From: Lentilitoribacter sp. Alg239-R112
GTDB lineage: Bacteria; Pseudomonadota; Alphaproteobacteria; Rhizobiales; Rhizobiaceae
DNA length: 64,000 nt
Reading direction: 5' to 3'
Assembly (NCBI RefSeq): GCF_900537175.1
Contig: NZ_LS999833.1
Coordinates: forward strand, 2,046,001-2,110,000
Part shown: positions 1-9,170 of the stretch, one piece after another
Position numbering within the stretch: the stretch's first letter is position 1
Layout: each line of letters starts with the position of its first letter
The notes under the pieces: generated by a model
What the model was told of the DNA's origin: nothing
Databases searched by the model: none
What the model saw: the letters and a program-made list of their open reading frames with translations, nothing else
Position numbers and translations under genes: made by a program

Positions 1-336
1 GCGGTCCATTTCCGCCTTAGGCGTTTTTCGAAGTCGCAAACTGAATTCAATATTTTGTCGTACTGTTTTATGTGGGTAGAGTGCATAGTTCTGGAAAACC
101 ATAGCTATATCGCGGTTTTTAGCCGGAACGTTATTCACCTTCCTTTCGCCAATATGAATATCGCCTGCGGTTATGTTTTCCAATCCGGCAATCATGCGCA
201 GAAGCGTCGATTTCCCGCAACCTGAGGGGCCAACGAGAACCACAAATTCACCATCTAAAATTTCAAGGTTCAGATTCTGAATGACCTTGGTTGCAGCATA
301 ACTTTTTTTAAGATTAGACAATGTAACTGATGCCAT
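1..336 (-). CDS. Sugar ABC transporter ATP-binding protein (N-terminal part, cut by window edge)
   Basis: About 112 N-terminal residues of a MalK/UgpC-type ATPase; the rest lies beyond the left edge. The Walker A motif GPSGCGKST sits near residues 36-44 and the Q-loop [11 protein letters not shown] near residues 80-90. The start is the ATG at 334-336, 30 bases after the upstream permease stop. It would energise the importer encoded by the next three genes by binding and hydrolysing ATP at the cytoplasmic face. The signature motif, Walker B and any regulatory C-terminal domain are not visible, so the substrate class rests on the neighbours. Confidence 0.9.
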   Translation of the reverse strand, partial: MASVTLSNLKKSYAATKVIQNLNLEILDGEFVVLVGPSGCGKSTLLRMIAGLENITAGDIHIGERKVNNVPAKNRDIAMVFQNYALYPHKTVRQNIEFSLRLRKTPKAEMDR

Positions 337-366
337 CGCTATTCCTCTCCCCTAAATTACTTTACT

Positions 367-1206
367 TTATTTGACCGCGCCACTTGTTAGACCATTCACA
401 ATCTGTCGTTCGAAAAGCAGGTACAATAGCAAAATGGGGACAATTGTTGTGATTGTAAAAGCATTGATCAGTGGCCAATCGGTGAGCCCCATATTGTCGC
501 GCATAGCATATAGTTGATACGGTAACGTGCGCATATCACTGGACGATGTGAAGGCAAGAACAAACGGAAACTCATTCCACGATTCGCGTAGTGACAAAAT
601 TCCAGCGGTAACTACGCCTGGTATTGAGATCGGAACAACAACCTTCCAAATTCGTTGCCAAATAGAGGCCCCGTCGATTGCAGCTGCTTCTTCCAATTCC
701 ATTGGGACGGCTTGAAAGAACCCGATCAATATCCAAGTTGCCATCGGCACTGCGGTCGCCGTATATGTAACAAGTAATACCGAGTAGGTGTCCAGCAAGT
801 CCAATTTTGCAATAACATCGAACAAAGGAATTATTAAGCTGGCACGCGGAAGAATACGTGGCACGAGAATGAATAGTAGCAGGATGTGCCGCCATGCAAA
901 TGCATATCTTGCAAACCCGTAGGCAGCCAGCACTGAAAAGAATAATGTTAATACGGTAGAGGATATTGCAAGATAAAAACTATTTGCGAGTAATCGAGGA
1001 AAACCATCGGATGTGACGACTTTGCCATAATTACTAAAAGTGGGGTTTTCTGGAATGAAGCCCTCAGAATATAATGTGAGAGGAGTTTTTAGTGATGCAG
1101 AAAACGACCAGAGGATTGGCAGAACTGCCCAAATTGTAAGCACTATCAACATAGACCATGCGATGATGCGAGTTTGGGTCGAAGCAGGACGAGAATCATT
1201 TGCCAT
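367..1206 (-). CDS. Carbohydrate ABC transporter permease (MalG/UgpE type)
   Basis: This 279-residue inner-membrane protein has about six hydrophobic segments. It carries the cytoplasmic EAA loop that docks on the ATPase, seen as EEAAAIDGAS followed by IWKVVVPIS near residues 172-193. Length and topology fit the second permease of a CUT1 (maltose/glycerol-phosphate type) sugar importer. Its start overlaps the end of the first permease gene by 11 bases, which suggests translational coupling. The gene order binding protein, permease, permease, ATPase is the usual one. The substrate cannot be read from the sequence; the nearby amino-sugar operon makes an amino sugar or oligosaccharide a guess only. 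Confidence 0.92.
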   Translation of the reverse strand: MANDSRPASTQTRIIAWSMLIVLTIWAVLPILWSFSASLKTPLTLYSEGFIPENPTFSNYGKVVTSDGFPRLLANSFYLAISSTVLTLFFSVLAAYGFARYAFAWRHILLLFILVPRILPRASLIIPLFDVIAKLDLLDTYSVLLVTYTATAVPMATWILIGFFQAVPMELEEAAAIDGASIWQRIWKVVVPISIPGVVTAGILSLRESWNEFPFVLAFTSSSDMRTLPYQLYAMRDNMGLTDWPLINAFTITTIVPILLLYLLFERQIVNGLTSGAVK

Positions 1207-2095
1207 CTTGAGTTCGCCCCGCTACCTTTAGAAAAACAGCGCTCAACGCGATGTTGATAATCAGAATTACGATCATCACGGCTGCGCCGGTGGAATAGTT
1301 CAAATCACGAAATGCTAGTTGGTACATATAGACTGCCAAGACTTCCGTAGACCTGCCTGGCCCGCCACCCGTAAGCGGTAAAATAATGTCAAACATGTTG
1401 AAGCTGGCAAAACTAAGCCACATCAATGCAAGTGACAGCATGGGTATAATTGATGGGATGGTGACGTGCACAAATTTCTGAAAACTGGACGCACCGTCAA
1501 TTTCGGCAGCAGCATATAGTTCTGGGTCGATTGTCTGAAGACCTGCCAGTAGAATTAAAGTGGCAAATGGAGCGATGAACCAAACATTTGCCATGGTAAT
1601 AACTATGAGCGCCTTTTGCGGATCCGCCAACCATGACACTGCCGAATAACCCAATGCACTGGACAATTGGGTCATAATTGCATTGTCCCCGGTGAATAAA
1701 AACCGCCACATCACCGCTGTGGCGACACCGGAAACCAAATAAGGGATCAATGCAATTGCGCGAAAGAGACTACGAGCAAAAGTGATTTGGTTCAACGCAA
1801 GCGCATGAATAAGAGACATCATGATACCAATGATAATTGTCGCAGCCACAAAAATGAGTGAAATCACCAGTGAGTTTTTGAACCCGTCTGAGCGAAATAA
1901 ATCTATATAATTATCAAGCCCAACAAATGGTTGACCTGTTTCCCAAACCTCAATCTGGAAGAGGGACATCAAGATACCGCGCACCACGGCATATCCAAGA
2001 ACACCCGCAACAACTGCAATAGCGGGAAACAACAATATATAGGGCGTCAATCTCTCAATGAGAGAATTCCACTTGCCTTGGTGAGCGGCGATCAT
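1196..2095 (-). CDS. Carbohydrate ABC transporter permease (MalF/UgpA type)
   Basis: This 299-residue membrane protein has a first transmembrane segment near residues 15-37 and five more behind it. The EAA loop AAAEIDGASSFQKF followed by IPS lies around residues 191-211. It is the first permease of the CUT1 importer and forms a heterodimeric channel with the protein encoded just downstream. It follows the binding-protein gene after about 80 bases that hold a stem-loop, a common way of keeping permease levels below binding-protein levels. Confidence 0.92.
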   Translation of the reverse strand: MIAAHQGKWNSLIERLTPYILLFPAIAVVAGVLGYAVVRGILMSLFQIEVWETGQPFVGLDNYIDLFRSDGFKNSLVISLIFVAATIIIGIMMSLIHALALNQITFARSLFRAIALIPYLVSGVATAVMWRFLFTGDNAIMTQLSSALGYSAVSWLADPQKALIVITMANVWFIAPFATLILLAGLQTIDPELYAAAEIDGASSFQKFVHVTIPSIIPMLSLALMWLSFASFNMFDIILPLTGGGPGRSTEVLAVYMYQLAFRDLNYSTGAAVMIVILIINIALSAVFLKVAGRTQDGK

Positions 2096-2126
2096 TCCAA
2101 TACCTCCACAACAATAAATCTTCGAT

Positions 2127-2154
2127 ACTGGGCCGAAGATAAATCCGGCCCAGT
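2127..2154 (-). promoter_or_regulatory. Intercistronic stem-loop between binding protein and permease
   Basis: Perfect 9-bp inverted repeat (ACTGGGCCG at 2127-2135 and CGGCCCAGT at 2146-2154) with a 10-base loop. It lies between the binding-protein stop and the first permease start. No run of U follows on the minus transcript, so it looks more like an mRNA-stabilising or attenuating hairpin than a full terminator. Confidence 0.6.
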
Positions 2155-2177
2155 CATTATTGTACTTGGATTACCAC

Positions 2178-3455
2178 TTAGCCGTTGGTTAACTCATCTA
2201 TTAACTTCTGGTGCTTTGCCGCAATGTTGCTTGCGTCCGCATCCGGATTACTCAACGCTTCCTGCATCGAGTCTAGCAAGATCTGGTAAATCTGACTCTG
2301 CCTAGGATGGGTTGGCAACGGCGTCAAATTTGAGAATCCTTCGGCGAACTCAGATGACCATGGCTTAATCCTGTTGTACTCAGGTGATTTGAACACCGAC
2401 ATAACAGTGCTTGGCTGATATCGCACTGACACTTCGCCCACGTTTTTAGGATCAGAAAGGTAGCGCAGCACTTTCAATATAACGTCGTCATTTGCTGCAT
2501 CCTTTGTGACAAGAAATGGCCAGCCGAGGGTCATAGTGCGAGCTTCACTTTCAGCTCCAGGACGTGCCGGTGGAGGTGTACCATCCCAGTGTTCGTTCCA
2601 TGTTAAAGATTCATTGAGCGTGGGATAAATATTGTCGCCCAAAAGTGCTTGAGCTGCATTCCCTCCAATAAATGACGCGCGCATTGCGCCCGAATCCCAA
2701 GCAAGTACATCCGGTGACGTCAGCCCCTCTCGAACCAATGCTTGGTAGAAACCCAAAAGATAGTGACCCGCCTCCGAGTTAATCTGTGGAACTCCGTTTT
2801 CAAACTGCCCACCCATTGACATGAACGTTGCCAGGAACCAAACCGGATCATGCGCTCGGCTTCCAATAACAGCAAAACCAGTATTGCCCTGATCCTTTGC
2901 TGCTCGCGCAAATTTGAGAACATCATCCCATGTTTGCGGTACATTCATGCCAGCATCTGCTAACCAATCCTTGCGATATGTATACCAATAAGGTCCAGCG
3001 AAAAGCGTAACACCATAAGGTGTGCCATCAAGTGACGCCATTTCAATCGCCGCTGAAGAAAAATCATCCAACGAAGCAGGATCTTCTGAGCGCCACATCT
3101 TCAGAATGCCAGACACGTCACGCACTGCATCCTGTGCAACGAGCGGAGCAAGTCCATCTGCCGGGACTTGGAGAATGTCCGGAGCTCGACCAGCCTGTCC
3201 TGCGCGAAGCGCATCAGCAACGGCTGTTTCCAGTCGCACAACGTTTGCCGTCACCTTGATATCAGGATTATTTTTGTGGAAGGTCTCGAATGCATCAGCT
3301 GGCATAAAGTTCTCACGCCCAAACCAGACCGTGACCTCTGTCGACTGTGCGATAACATCGTTCGTACCAGCTAACAAGCTACCGCCAAAAATTAGAGATG
3401 CGCACGCAACTGATCGCACTGTATTTGTGATGTAGGATAGTTGAAATCGTCTCAT
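2178..3455 (-). CDS. Extracellular sugar-binding protein of ABC transporter (family 1)
   Basis: This protein of about 425 residues has a secretory signal (MRRFQLSYI, a hydrophobic stretch, then small residues ending at VIAQS) followed by a type-1 solute-binding fold starting TEVTVWFGRENF. The ATG at 3455 is chosen because GAGGAGG lies just upstream of it; an in-frame TTG start further up would place this ribosome site inside the coding region. The protein would capture the sugar in the periplasm and deliver it to the two permeases. Its specificity is not readable. It heads the four-gene ABC operon that runs off the left edge. Confidence 0.9.
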   Translation of the reverse strand: MRRFQLSYITNTVRSVACASLIFGGSLLAGTNDVIAQSTEVTVWFGRENFMPADAFETFHKNNPDIKVTANVVRLETAVADALRAGQAGRAPDILQVPADGLAPLVAQDAVRDVSGILKMWRSEDPASLDDFSSAAIEMASLDGTPYGVTLFAGPYWYTYRKDWLADAGMNVPQTWDDVLKFARAAKDQGNTGFAVIGSRAHDPVWFLATFMSMGGQFENGVPQINSEAGHYLLGFYQALVREGLTSPDVLAWDSGAMRASFIGGNAAQALLGDNIYPTLNESLTWNEHWDGTPPPARPGAESEARTMTLGWPFLVTKDAANDDVILKVLRYLSDPKNVGEVSVRYQPSTVMSVFKSPEYNRIKPWSSEFAEGFSNLTPLPTHPRQSQIYQILLDSMQEALSNPDADASNIAAKHQKLIDELTNG

Positions 3456-3470
3456 TTTGTTCCTCCTCAA

Positions 3471-3971
3471 ATGGATTGATTGAATGTTTACAATCTCCTA
3501 AGCGAAACATAGCCGCGGCGAATTAGGCGCCTTGTCTTGCTTTATTTCGCATGCAAACAGGCTGTTAAAGTTTACTTTCACTAAGTCGGCCAGCCTGATG
3601 CCGACGGTGATTTGGCAATGATTTTGTGTATTCCTTGTCAATCGCACAATTACTCTGCGCGGGCTTCGATAACGCGTGTTTTCTTACCTAACGGACAACC
3701 TTTTATCTGACCTAGGGTTCACTGACAGACGTGACCCAAGGGCATGCTAAGATTGAGAATCCGACACTCATTTTCATTCATAAAAAAAGAAATATTTTAG
3801 TATGTCAACTAAAAAGAATTTTTTTTCTTTGTGATTTAGAGATATTACACCCAGATAACCTGTTAACTCGCGGGAATGACAATTGTTTCTGACCCCTGAT
3901 GATAAAACCGCAATCTGTTAGCTATAAGCATTACAGTTCTCCGTCTGGAATTATCCAAAAAGACGTTTGGC
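3471..3971. other. Intergenic region upstream of the ABC operon
   Basis: About 500 bases without a convincing gene. It should hold the promoter of the minus-strand ABC operon. Very A/T-rich runs lie around 3780-3830. No clear operator or RNA gene was recognised. The right end is the inverted-repeat end of an IS relic. Confidence 0.4.
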
Positions 3972-4673
3972 GGGCTTGTTGCAAAGATTGGATCAAGACT
4001 GAATTATCCAGCAATTGCAGCAAATTGTTGGAAAGCAGATTGAGTGGTTTTTCCGAACTGATACTTGCGGATCATGTGTGCAACTTCGATACCTTTTTGT
4101 ATTGCGCTAGCTGAATAAAAGGCTTTGAGGCCCATCATGGGGCCCGTCAGTTTCTTGATGAAACGATGGTCTTGTTCTACGATATTTTTCCGTTGCCTGA
4201 CAGCGCATTGTAAATGCGTGAGAAGGAGATATTTCACCTGCAATATCTTTATCAATTTACTTTCGTACGCGAATTTCAATATTACATTGGTCCATAGTAG
4301 GCGCACCAGATTAGCACCACTCTTGTCGACAGCCACTTTAATCTGGCACATCGTTTGCATCAATTGTCTGCTTGAAGAACCGTCGAGCTGCTTTAGCATC
4401 GCGTTGCTCTGACAGCATGAAATCTAGGTTTTTTCGTGTTTATCGACGGCTCGATAATGAACCCACTTACCTTTGACTTTGATATAGGCCTCGTCTATGT
4501 GCCATGGGGAACTGGTTCTTGATTTTTGGCGTAGCGCTTGAGATGCTACTATTGGTGAATATTTTACCACCCAACGGTTTAGTGTCGCATGACCGACTTC
4601 AACCCAAATGCTTACTAGATTGAAGATTGTTACAAAGTTAAGATAAACCGGGCGTAAACTTTGCGACAGTACC
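3972..4673 (-). mobile_element. Decayed IS6-family element (called IS-B here, copy 1)
   Basis: One end carries GGGCTTGTTGCAAAG at 3972-3986. The other carries GGTACTGTCGCAAAGTTTACG (read on minus, ending near 4673), which closely matches the left end of the better-preserved copy at 34429. Between them lie homologous but broken transposase pieces. Compared with that copy, roughly 125 bases are missing between the left end and the start of transposase homology. It separates the ABC operon from the amino-sugar operon. Confidence 0.75.
4004..4603 (-). pseudogene. IS6-family transposase remnant
   Basis: Two frames together give a DDE transposase. The first part runs from VEVGHATLNRWVVKYSP through the first catalytic Asp in HIDEAYIKVKG to AVDKHEKT. 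After a frameshift near 4410-4424 the second part runs from KQLDG through the second Asp in VDKSGANL to the catalytic Glu in NIVEQDHRFIKK and ends QQFAAIAG. The helix-turn-helix N-terminus is missing. A roughly 13-residue segment between QVKY and NIVEQDH is absent from typical IS6 transposases but present in the copy near 35 kb, so both share an ancestor. Confidence 0.8.
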
Positions 4674-4789
4674 TGTATGAATGCATCTTGCACGATCTGC
4701 GCATATCTTCGTATGCGCAATGATGAACGCACTACAAAAATCTGAATGCCAGGAAATATGAAGGTTCATTTATTCTTACCGGTACTTAG

Positions 4790-5878
4790 CTAGGTTTGCC
4801 ATGCTGGTGCGAAAAAAACATCATCAACCGAACTTCCCAACATACTCTGTTTCGGAATTCTTAAGAACTCACGCGGGGTAGTTGTTGCGGCCATCAATGC
4901 ATCGATGGGTGTTAATCCAACATGCTCGACAAGGCGGATAACAGAGCTTTTGAGATCAATATGTGCACCTGCTAGAGACCCTTGTGAATTCACTAACTTG
5001 CCATCATCAACTATAATCTTTTCACCATAGAGCGTAAAATGATCGGGACCAGCAATTGTCGACATAGCATCTGATACCAGAACCATCCGGTGGGGGGTGG
5101 GACGGGCGCGAAAGGCGAGAGCTGTCATCCTATCATCCACATGATGACCATCTGCGATTATGCCGCAATAAGCGGAGCTATTGATAGCTGCGCCAACTAT
5201 GCCGGGTGTGCGTGATGTCATTGGCGGCATGCCGTTGAAAAGATGGGTGAACCCTCGCAAACCCTCAGTCAAAGCCTGTTCTGTTTGTTCTGCAGTCGCT
5301 TTGCTGTGACCTGCGGATACAACTATGCCCATTGCAGTCAAATCAGCGATTGTGCCGGGTTCAAGCGTTTCAGGTGCAACTGTTAGCAGAACAGGCAAAT
5401 TATGACGACGTAATCGTACTAACAGATCGCGGGTTCTATTATCGAATGGGCGAATACGAGTTGGATCATGTGTGCCCTTATGAGCAAGACTTATGTGTGG
5501 GCCTTCAATATGAATGCCGAGCACGCCGTTCTTATTATATTCGGCAAGAACAGCATCGGCAGCGCGTTCTATAATGTCTGGGTGATCGGTAATAACTGTT
5601 GGCAGAATGAAAGGTGTGCCGACAGAGCGATGCGCAGCTGCGATTGCACGCACACCTTCGCGAGTTGGTTCGTTGTTTAACATGACACCGCCACCGCCAT
5701 TAACCTGAATGTCGAACAAGCCAGGTGACAAGATTGCCTCCAAGGGTTCAGTTTCCGTCTTAGCAGCCAGCGTTTTGACATCTGCTAATTGTACGATCCT
5801 GTTGTCTTCTATTGCGACAGCAAGATTGGGTAACAGGGCTTGGCCATCAAATACCGCGTGGGGTTTCATCCACCTCAT
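4790..5878 (-). CDS. nagA: N-acetyl-hexosamine-6-phosphate deacetylase (NagA/AgaA family)
   Basis: Hydrolyses GlcNAc-6-phosphate or GalNAc-6-phosphate to the amino-sugar phosphate and acetate. The 362-residue protein shows the amidohydrolase hallmarks: LSPGLFDIQVNGGGG, the metal-ligand Glu in GIHIEGPHIS, His in VSAGHSKA, the substrate loop THLFNGMPPM and catalytic Asp in LVSDAMS. The C-terminus is slightly unusual, ending SSVDDVFFAPAWQT. It overlaps the upstream AgaZ-like gene by 4 bases and is last in the operon. The company of AgaS and AgaZ suggests a galactosamine route, making AgaA an equally fair name. Confidence 0.88.
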   Translation of the reverse strand: MRWMKPHAVFDGQALLPNLAVAIEDNRIVQLADVKTLAAKTETEPLEAILSPGLFDIQVNGGGGVMLNNEPTREGVRAIAAAHRSVGTPFILPTVITDHPDIIERAADAVLAEYNKNGVLGIHIEGPHISLAHKGTHDPTRIRPFDNRTRDLLVRLRRHNLPVLLTVAPETLEPGTIADLTAMGIVVSAGHSKATAEQTEQALTEGLRGFTHLFNGMPPMTSRTPGIVGAAINSSAYCGIIADGHHVDDRMTALAFRARPTPHRMVLVSDAMSTIAGPDHFTLYGEKIIVDDGKLVNSQGSLAGAHIDLKSSVIRLVEHVGLTPIDALMAATTTPREFLRIPKQSMLGSSVDDVFFAPAWQT

Positions 5879-7155
5879 CTGTTGTTACCAAATAGATAAG
5901 GAACTAATGCTGCTTGAATTTGCGCCCAAACAAGTGCGCGAGCCCAACCGCCTGCAGCCTGTTCCAGCGCTTTTGCCCGTTCAGTGATATCAGACGCAAA
6001 ATATTGTTGGATCAGCGGCGCAGGCGCAGAAAGTGTTAGCGCCCCAAACAGATCGGACAACGCTTTTTGTGCCTCGGGTTCAGGCCAATAATAGCGGATC
6101 CGGTCAGCATAACCGAAATGCCGCTGGAGACGTAATTCGGTCTCATCACCTTCGTAATGCTTGTGCCAAGAATCCGGTTTCTTAAGCATTAGTTTTTCCA
6201 TTGCGTTGCTCAGATCGCTGCCACTACGGTTGGGATCTATCCAACGGGACATCCCGTCTAATGCATAAAGGGCTTGCCGACAGGCAAAAGTAAGGGCGGG
6301 ACCAACTTTGTGAATGGCAAAATGACGGCGTGCTAGTTCCGGGTAGACATCATCAAACTGATAGTCGGTTGAATGTGCTTCAAACGAGATATTCGGGTAA
6401 TCTGATAGCACCGTAGACAATTCGTCAGGGGAACTCATGTCAAAGCGATCAATATGGGTTGGTGAAAATTCCAATCCTGGCTGCACGACCAAGCCAATAA
6501 CTCGATCCCAGGCGTCTAGTAAATCTTCGGCTTTAAAGGCTGCATGGTGACGTTCGAGCGTGTGTCGGGCATGTTCTGGTTGTGTAGGGGTAATGACCTG
6601 TCCGACCTCATTTGCGCGGGCTCCCCCGGGTGGAGGTACTTCCGTTCCAATAACATAGCTTATTAATGATGCGTCAGGCGCATAAGCTTCACAAACAGCA
6701 GCAAGTGCTGCAGCTCTGGTTGCACTTACATCATCATCGACTTGCGCCGGTTCCCCAGCGCAGCCTTCGGAGCAATCGAGGTGAATTTTGGTAAATCCAG
6801 CTTCGACATAGGCACGCATGAGATCTTTTGCATGGGACATAGCAACTTCAGCAGGTTCAGCCCGCCAAACCTGTGGGCCAAGATGGTCACCACCAAAAAC
6901 AACGAGCGCCGGATCTACATTTAGATTTTTCGCCAATGTTCGTACATAGGCAATGAATTCTTCCGGTGTCAAACCGGTATACCCGCCAAACTGATTTACC
7001 TGATTGCTGGTTGCTTCAATCAAGATTGGACGTCCAGTTTCTCGAGCCAACAACAATGATGCGGAAAGCACATCCGGCTGGGCCGTGCAGACCGACGCAA
7101 TTGCAACAGTTTCTCCCGCTCGGTTTTTTGCTACAATATCATTTACGAGGCTCAT
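5875..7155 (-). CDS. Class II tagatose-bisphosphate aldolase non-catalytic subunit (KbaZ/GatZ/AgaZ family)
   Basis: This 426-residue protein has the GatZ/KbaZ family sequence throughout: IEATSNQVNQFGGYTG, VVFGGDHLGP, KIHLDCSEGC, YVIGTEVPPPGGA, FEAHSTDYQ and HFAIHKVGPALTFA. In enterobacteria the family is needed for activity of the catalytic aldolase KbaY/GatY; other work has proposed a tagatose-6-phosphate kinase role. No KbaY/GatY partner or PfkB-type kinase lies in this window, so it acts with distant genes or in a different role. It sits between the deacetylase and ROK kinase genes and overlaps both, which ties it to GalNAc/galactosamine breakdown. Confidence 0.88.
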   Translation of the reverse strand: MSLVNDIVAKNRAGETVAIASVCTAQPDVLSASLLLARETGRPILIEATSNQVNQFGGYTGLTPEEFIAYVRTLAKNLNVDPALVVFGGDHLGPQVWRAEPAEVAMSHAKDLMRAYVEAGFTKIHLDCSEGCAGEPAQVDDDVSATRAAALAAVCEAYAPDASLISYVIGTEVPPPGGARANEVGQVITPTQPEHARHTLERHHAAFKAEDLLDAWDRVIGLVVQPGLEFSPTHIDRFDMSSPDELSTVLSDYPNISFEAHSTDYQFDDVYPELARRHFAIHKVGPALTFACRQALYALDGMSRWIDPNRSGSDLSNAMEKLMLKKPDSWHKHYEGDETELRLQRHFGYADRIRYYWPEPEAQKALSDLFGALTLSAPAPLIQQYFASDITERAKALEQAAGGWARALVWAQIQAALVPYLFGNNR

Positions 7156-8101
7156 GATCAGTTCTTTCTTCGGTGCCTAGTGACAGTAAGGCAGCTCCGC
7201 GGCCACCGCTACTATCGCCAAAGGCTGGTTTTAAAATTTCTGGTCGCCTTACTGAAGGTAACGCAACTTCATTTAATGCATTGGTTAAGCGCGTTTCCAG
7301 TTCGACAATGTTAGACAAGCCTCCACCTAGAACGATGCAATCGGGATCAATGTGAAGTTGGATTGTGTGAAGCATCTCAGCTGCAAGTTTGCTCCAGACT
7401 TCTAACACTTTGCTATTATCAGGTTCATCCGGAGCTGATGCAATATCAACTGCGGAGCGCTCATTACCGGTAAGTGCCAATGAGAGTTGTGCAATACCGG
7501 TGCCTGAGATCAGCGTTTCTGTGCATCCGATCCGTCCGCACCCACATTTTAGAAGCGGTAAATCGTGCTCAATGACGATATGTGCGGGTAGGCCATAATG
7601 CCCAACCTCTCCGGGCAATCCATTGTAACCCAGCACCAGTTGGCCATCTTGGCACAATCCACCTCCAAGGCCGGTACCGAGTATTAATCCGAACACACGA
7701 GAATGATTTTCTCCAGCTCCGCCACAGGCCTCAGATAATGCAAAGCACTTGCAATCGTTGGCCGATACGATTGTGCCACCAGCACGGGCCATGAGATCTT
7801 GGGCAAGGGTCTGGCCATTTGCTGTAAGGTTGGCACTCACTGAAATGCCAGTCTGCGGATCAACAAGCCCGGGAATACCAATACCAATGGGCAAATCTTT
7901 TTGCGTTGCTTCGTGTCTAAGCCATTGAACTTCAGTTTCCAAGGCTTTGAGTAATGTGGAATAAGAGTTGCCGGGTGTGGGTTGTCGGCGTGATGTAAGG
8001 GGTAGGAAATCAGAATCGAACAAAGTCGATTCAATTTTTGTACCTCCCAGATCAATACCCGCAGCGACGGCAGTAGTCGGATTACGAGTAGAGGCGGACA
8101 T
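7139..8101 (-). CDS. ROK-family sugar kinase (N-acetylhexosamine kinase type)
   Basis: This 320-residue ATP-dependent kinase has the phosphate-binding AAGIDLGGTKIES at the N-terminus, GIGIPGLVDPQTG, a second nucleotide-binding run LILGTGLGGGLCQDG, and the ROK zinc site with its His in PGEVGHYGLP and Cys cluster in CGCGRIGCTET. In this operon it would make the 6-phosphate of N-acetylgalactosamine or N-acetylglucosamine after ABC uptake, the first cytoplasmic step before the deacetylase. Its start overlaps the AgaS gene by 20 bases and its end overlaps the AgaZ-like gene by 17. GlcNAc versus GalNAc preference cannot be told. Confidence 0.88.
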   Translation of the reverse strand: MSASTRNPTTAVAAGIDLGGTKIESTLFDSDFLPLTSRRQPTPGNSYSTLLKALETEVQWLRHEATQKDLPIGIGIPGLVDPQTGISVSANLTANGQTLAQDLMARAGGTIVSANDCKCFALSEACGGAGENHSRVFGLILGTGLGGGLCQDGQLVLGYNGLPGEVGHYGLPAHIVIEHDLPLLKCGCGRIGCTETLISGTGIAQLSLALTGNERSAVDIASAPDEPDNSKVLEVWSKLAAEMLHTIQLHIDPDCIVLGGGLSNIVELETRLTNALNEVALPSVRRPEILKPAFGDSSGGRGAALLSLGTEERTDHEPRK

Positions 8102-9170
8102 TTGATACTACTCGGGTTAGGTTCTGGCCAGCGAATGGATCATCAACATTGAGATCAAGCGATTTTGACCAAGCCACGGAAAGCCGCTGTGCTATGAGCA
8201 CTGCAATCGGTGTGTTCCAGACATCTTCTAGTCCAGTCTCAAACCCAATGTCGGGTGTATCGCTTCCCTGAAGGGGTTGGCCGATTGTTGTGACAGGTAT
8301 GGTTGGAAATTGCTCGCGAATTTCTGTTGCAACATCCTGATCGTATCTGCGGGTCAAGGGATCGGATGATAGAAAAATATAGATTGCAGTTTGGTTATCA
8401 ACCACGGCTTTAGGGCCGTGACGAAACCCCAATGTACTGTCCCATGAGGTTACTACGTGGCCAACAGTTAGTTCTAAAACTTTCAATGCAGATTCACGGG
8501 CAGTTCCAGTAAAGGCGCCAGAACCAAGGAAGACTGCACGTTCGGGGCGAGATAGGTCTAAATCATGCGATAGGATCGAACGGGCATTTTTAGCTAGTGC
8601 TTCAACTCTCGATGTCAGGCCCTCCAATGGGGAATTATCCAGGCAAGCCATCGCAGTTAACAACATGGTGGTATAGCTGGAAGTCATGGCAAATCCTGAA
8701 TCATGGCAATCTTCTGGCAATATAATCACCTGCAATTCACCAGAGCCAACAGCTTTACGGTTTGCCAGTGCGCTATCTTTGTTGCACGTAATGTTCAACC
8801 GGTCCGCATCAGGTGCCAGCGTGTCCATCAGGTTTAACGTACCGACACTTTCTGAACTGTTGCCGCTGCGTCCAAAGGAAATAACGAGAGGTTTTAGGCC
8901 TTTGCGAAAAAAATTCTTAGGTTGAGCCACAAGATCAGTTGTAGGTATACTACGCACGGGAATATCCGAACAGCGTCGATCAAGTGACATTGCAATTGAA
9001 TCGCCGATAAATGCGGAGGTGCCAGCACCACATAACCAGATTTCGTCTGGTCGACGTTTTTCAATCCACTCACGAATCTTTAAGGCGGTAGCGGGCAAAG
9101 TTCGAGCCCAAGCATTCCAGATATCCGGCTGAGCTGCGATCTCTTGCTCGGTGTCAAAAACTTTATTCAT
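8082..9170 (-). CDS. agaS: SIS-domain amino-sugar-phosphate deaminase/isomerase (AgaS-like)
   Basis: This 362-residue protein has two sugar-isomerase (SIS) domains. The first contains EIWLCGAGTSAFIGDS and SFGRSGNSSES, where the Ser/Thr-rich loops hold the phosphate. The second contains AVFLGSGAFTGTARESALK and the catalytic-region sequence SWDSTLGFRHGPKA. AgaS converts galactosamine-6-phosphate to tagatose-6-phosphate and ammonia. Its place beside the AgaZ-like gene favours this over glucosamine-fructose phosphate transferase-type functions. It overlaps the regulator gene by 8 bases. Confidence 0.88.
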   Translation of the reverse strand: MNKVFDTEQEIAAQPDIWNAWARTLPATALKIREWIEKRRPDEIWLCGAGTSAFIGDSIAMSLDRRCSDIPVRSIPTTDLVAQPKNFFRKGLKPLVISFGRSGNSSESVGTLNLMDTLAPDADRLNITCNKDSALANRKAVGSGELQVIILPEDCHDSGFAMTSSYTTMLLTAMACLDNSPLEGLTSRVEALAKNARSILSHDLDLSRPERAVFLGSGAFTGTARESALKVLELTVGHVVTSWDSTLGFRHGPKAVVDNQTAIYIFLSSDPLTRRYDQDVATEIREQFPTIPVTTIGQPLQGSDTPDIGFETGLEDVWNTPIAVLIAQRLSVAWSKSLDLNVDDPFAGQNLTRVVSNVRLYS

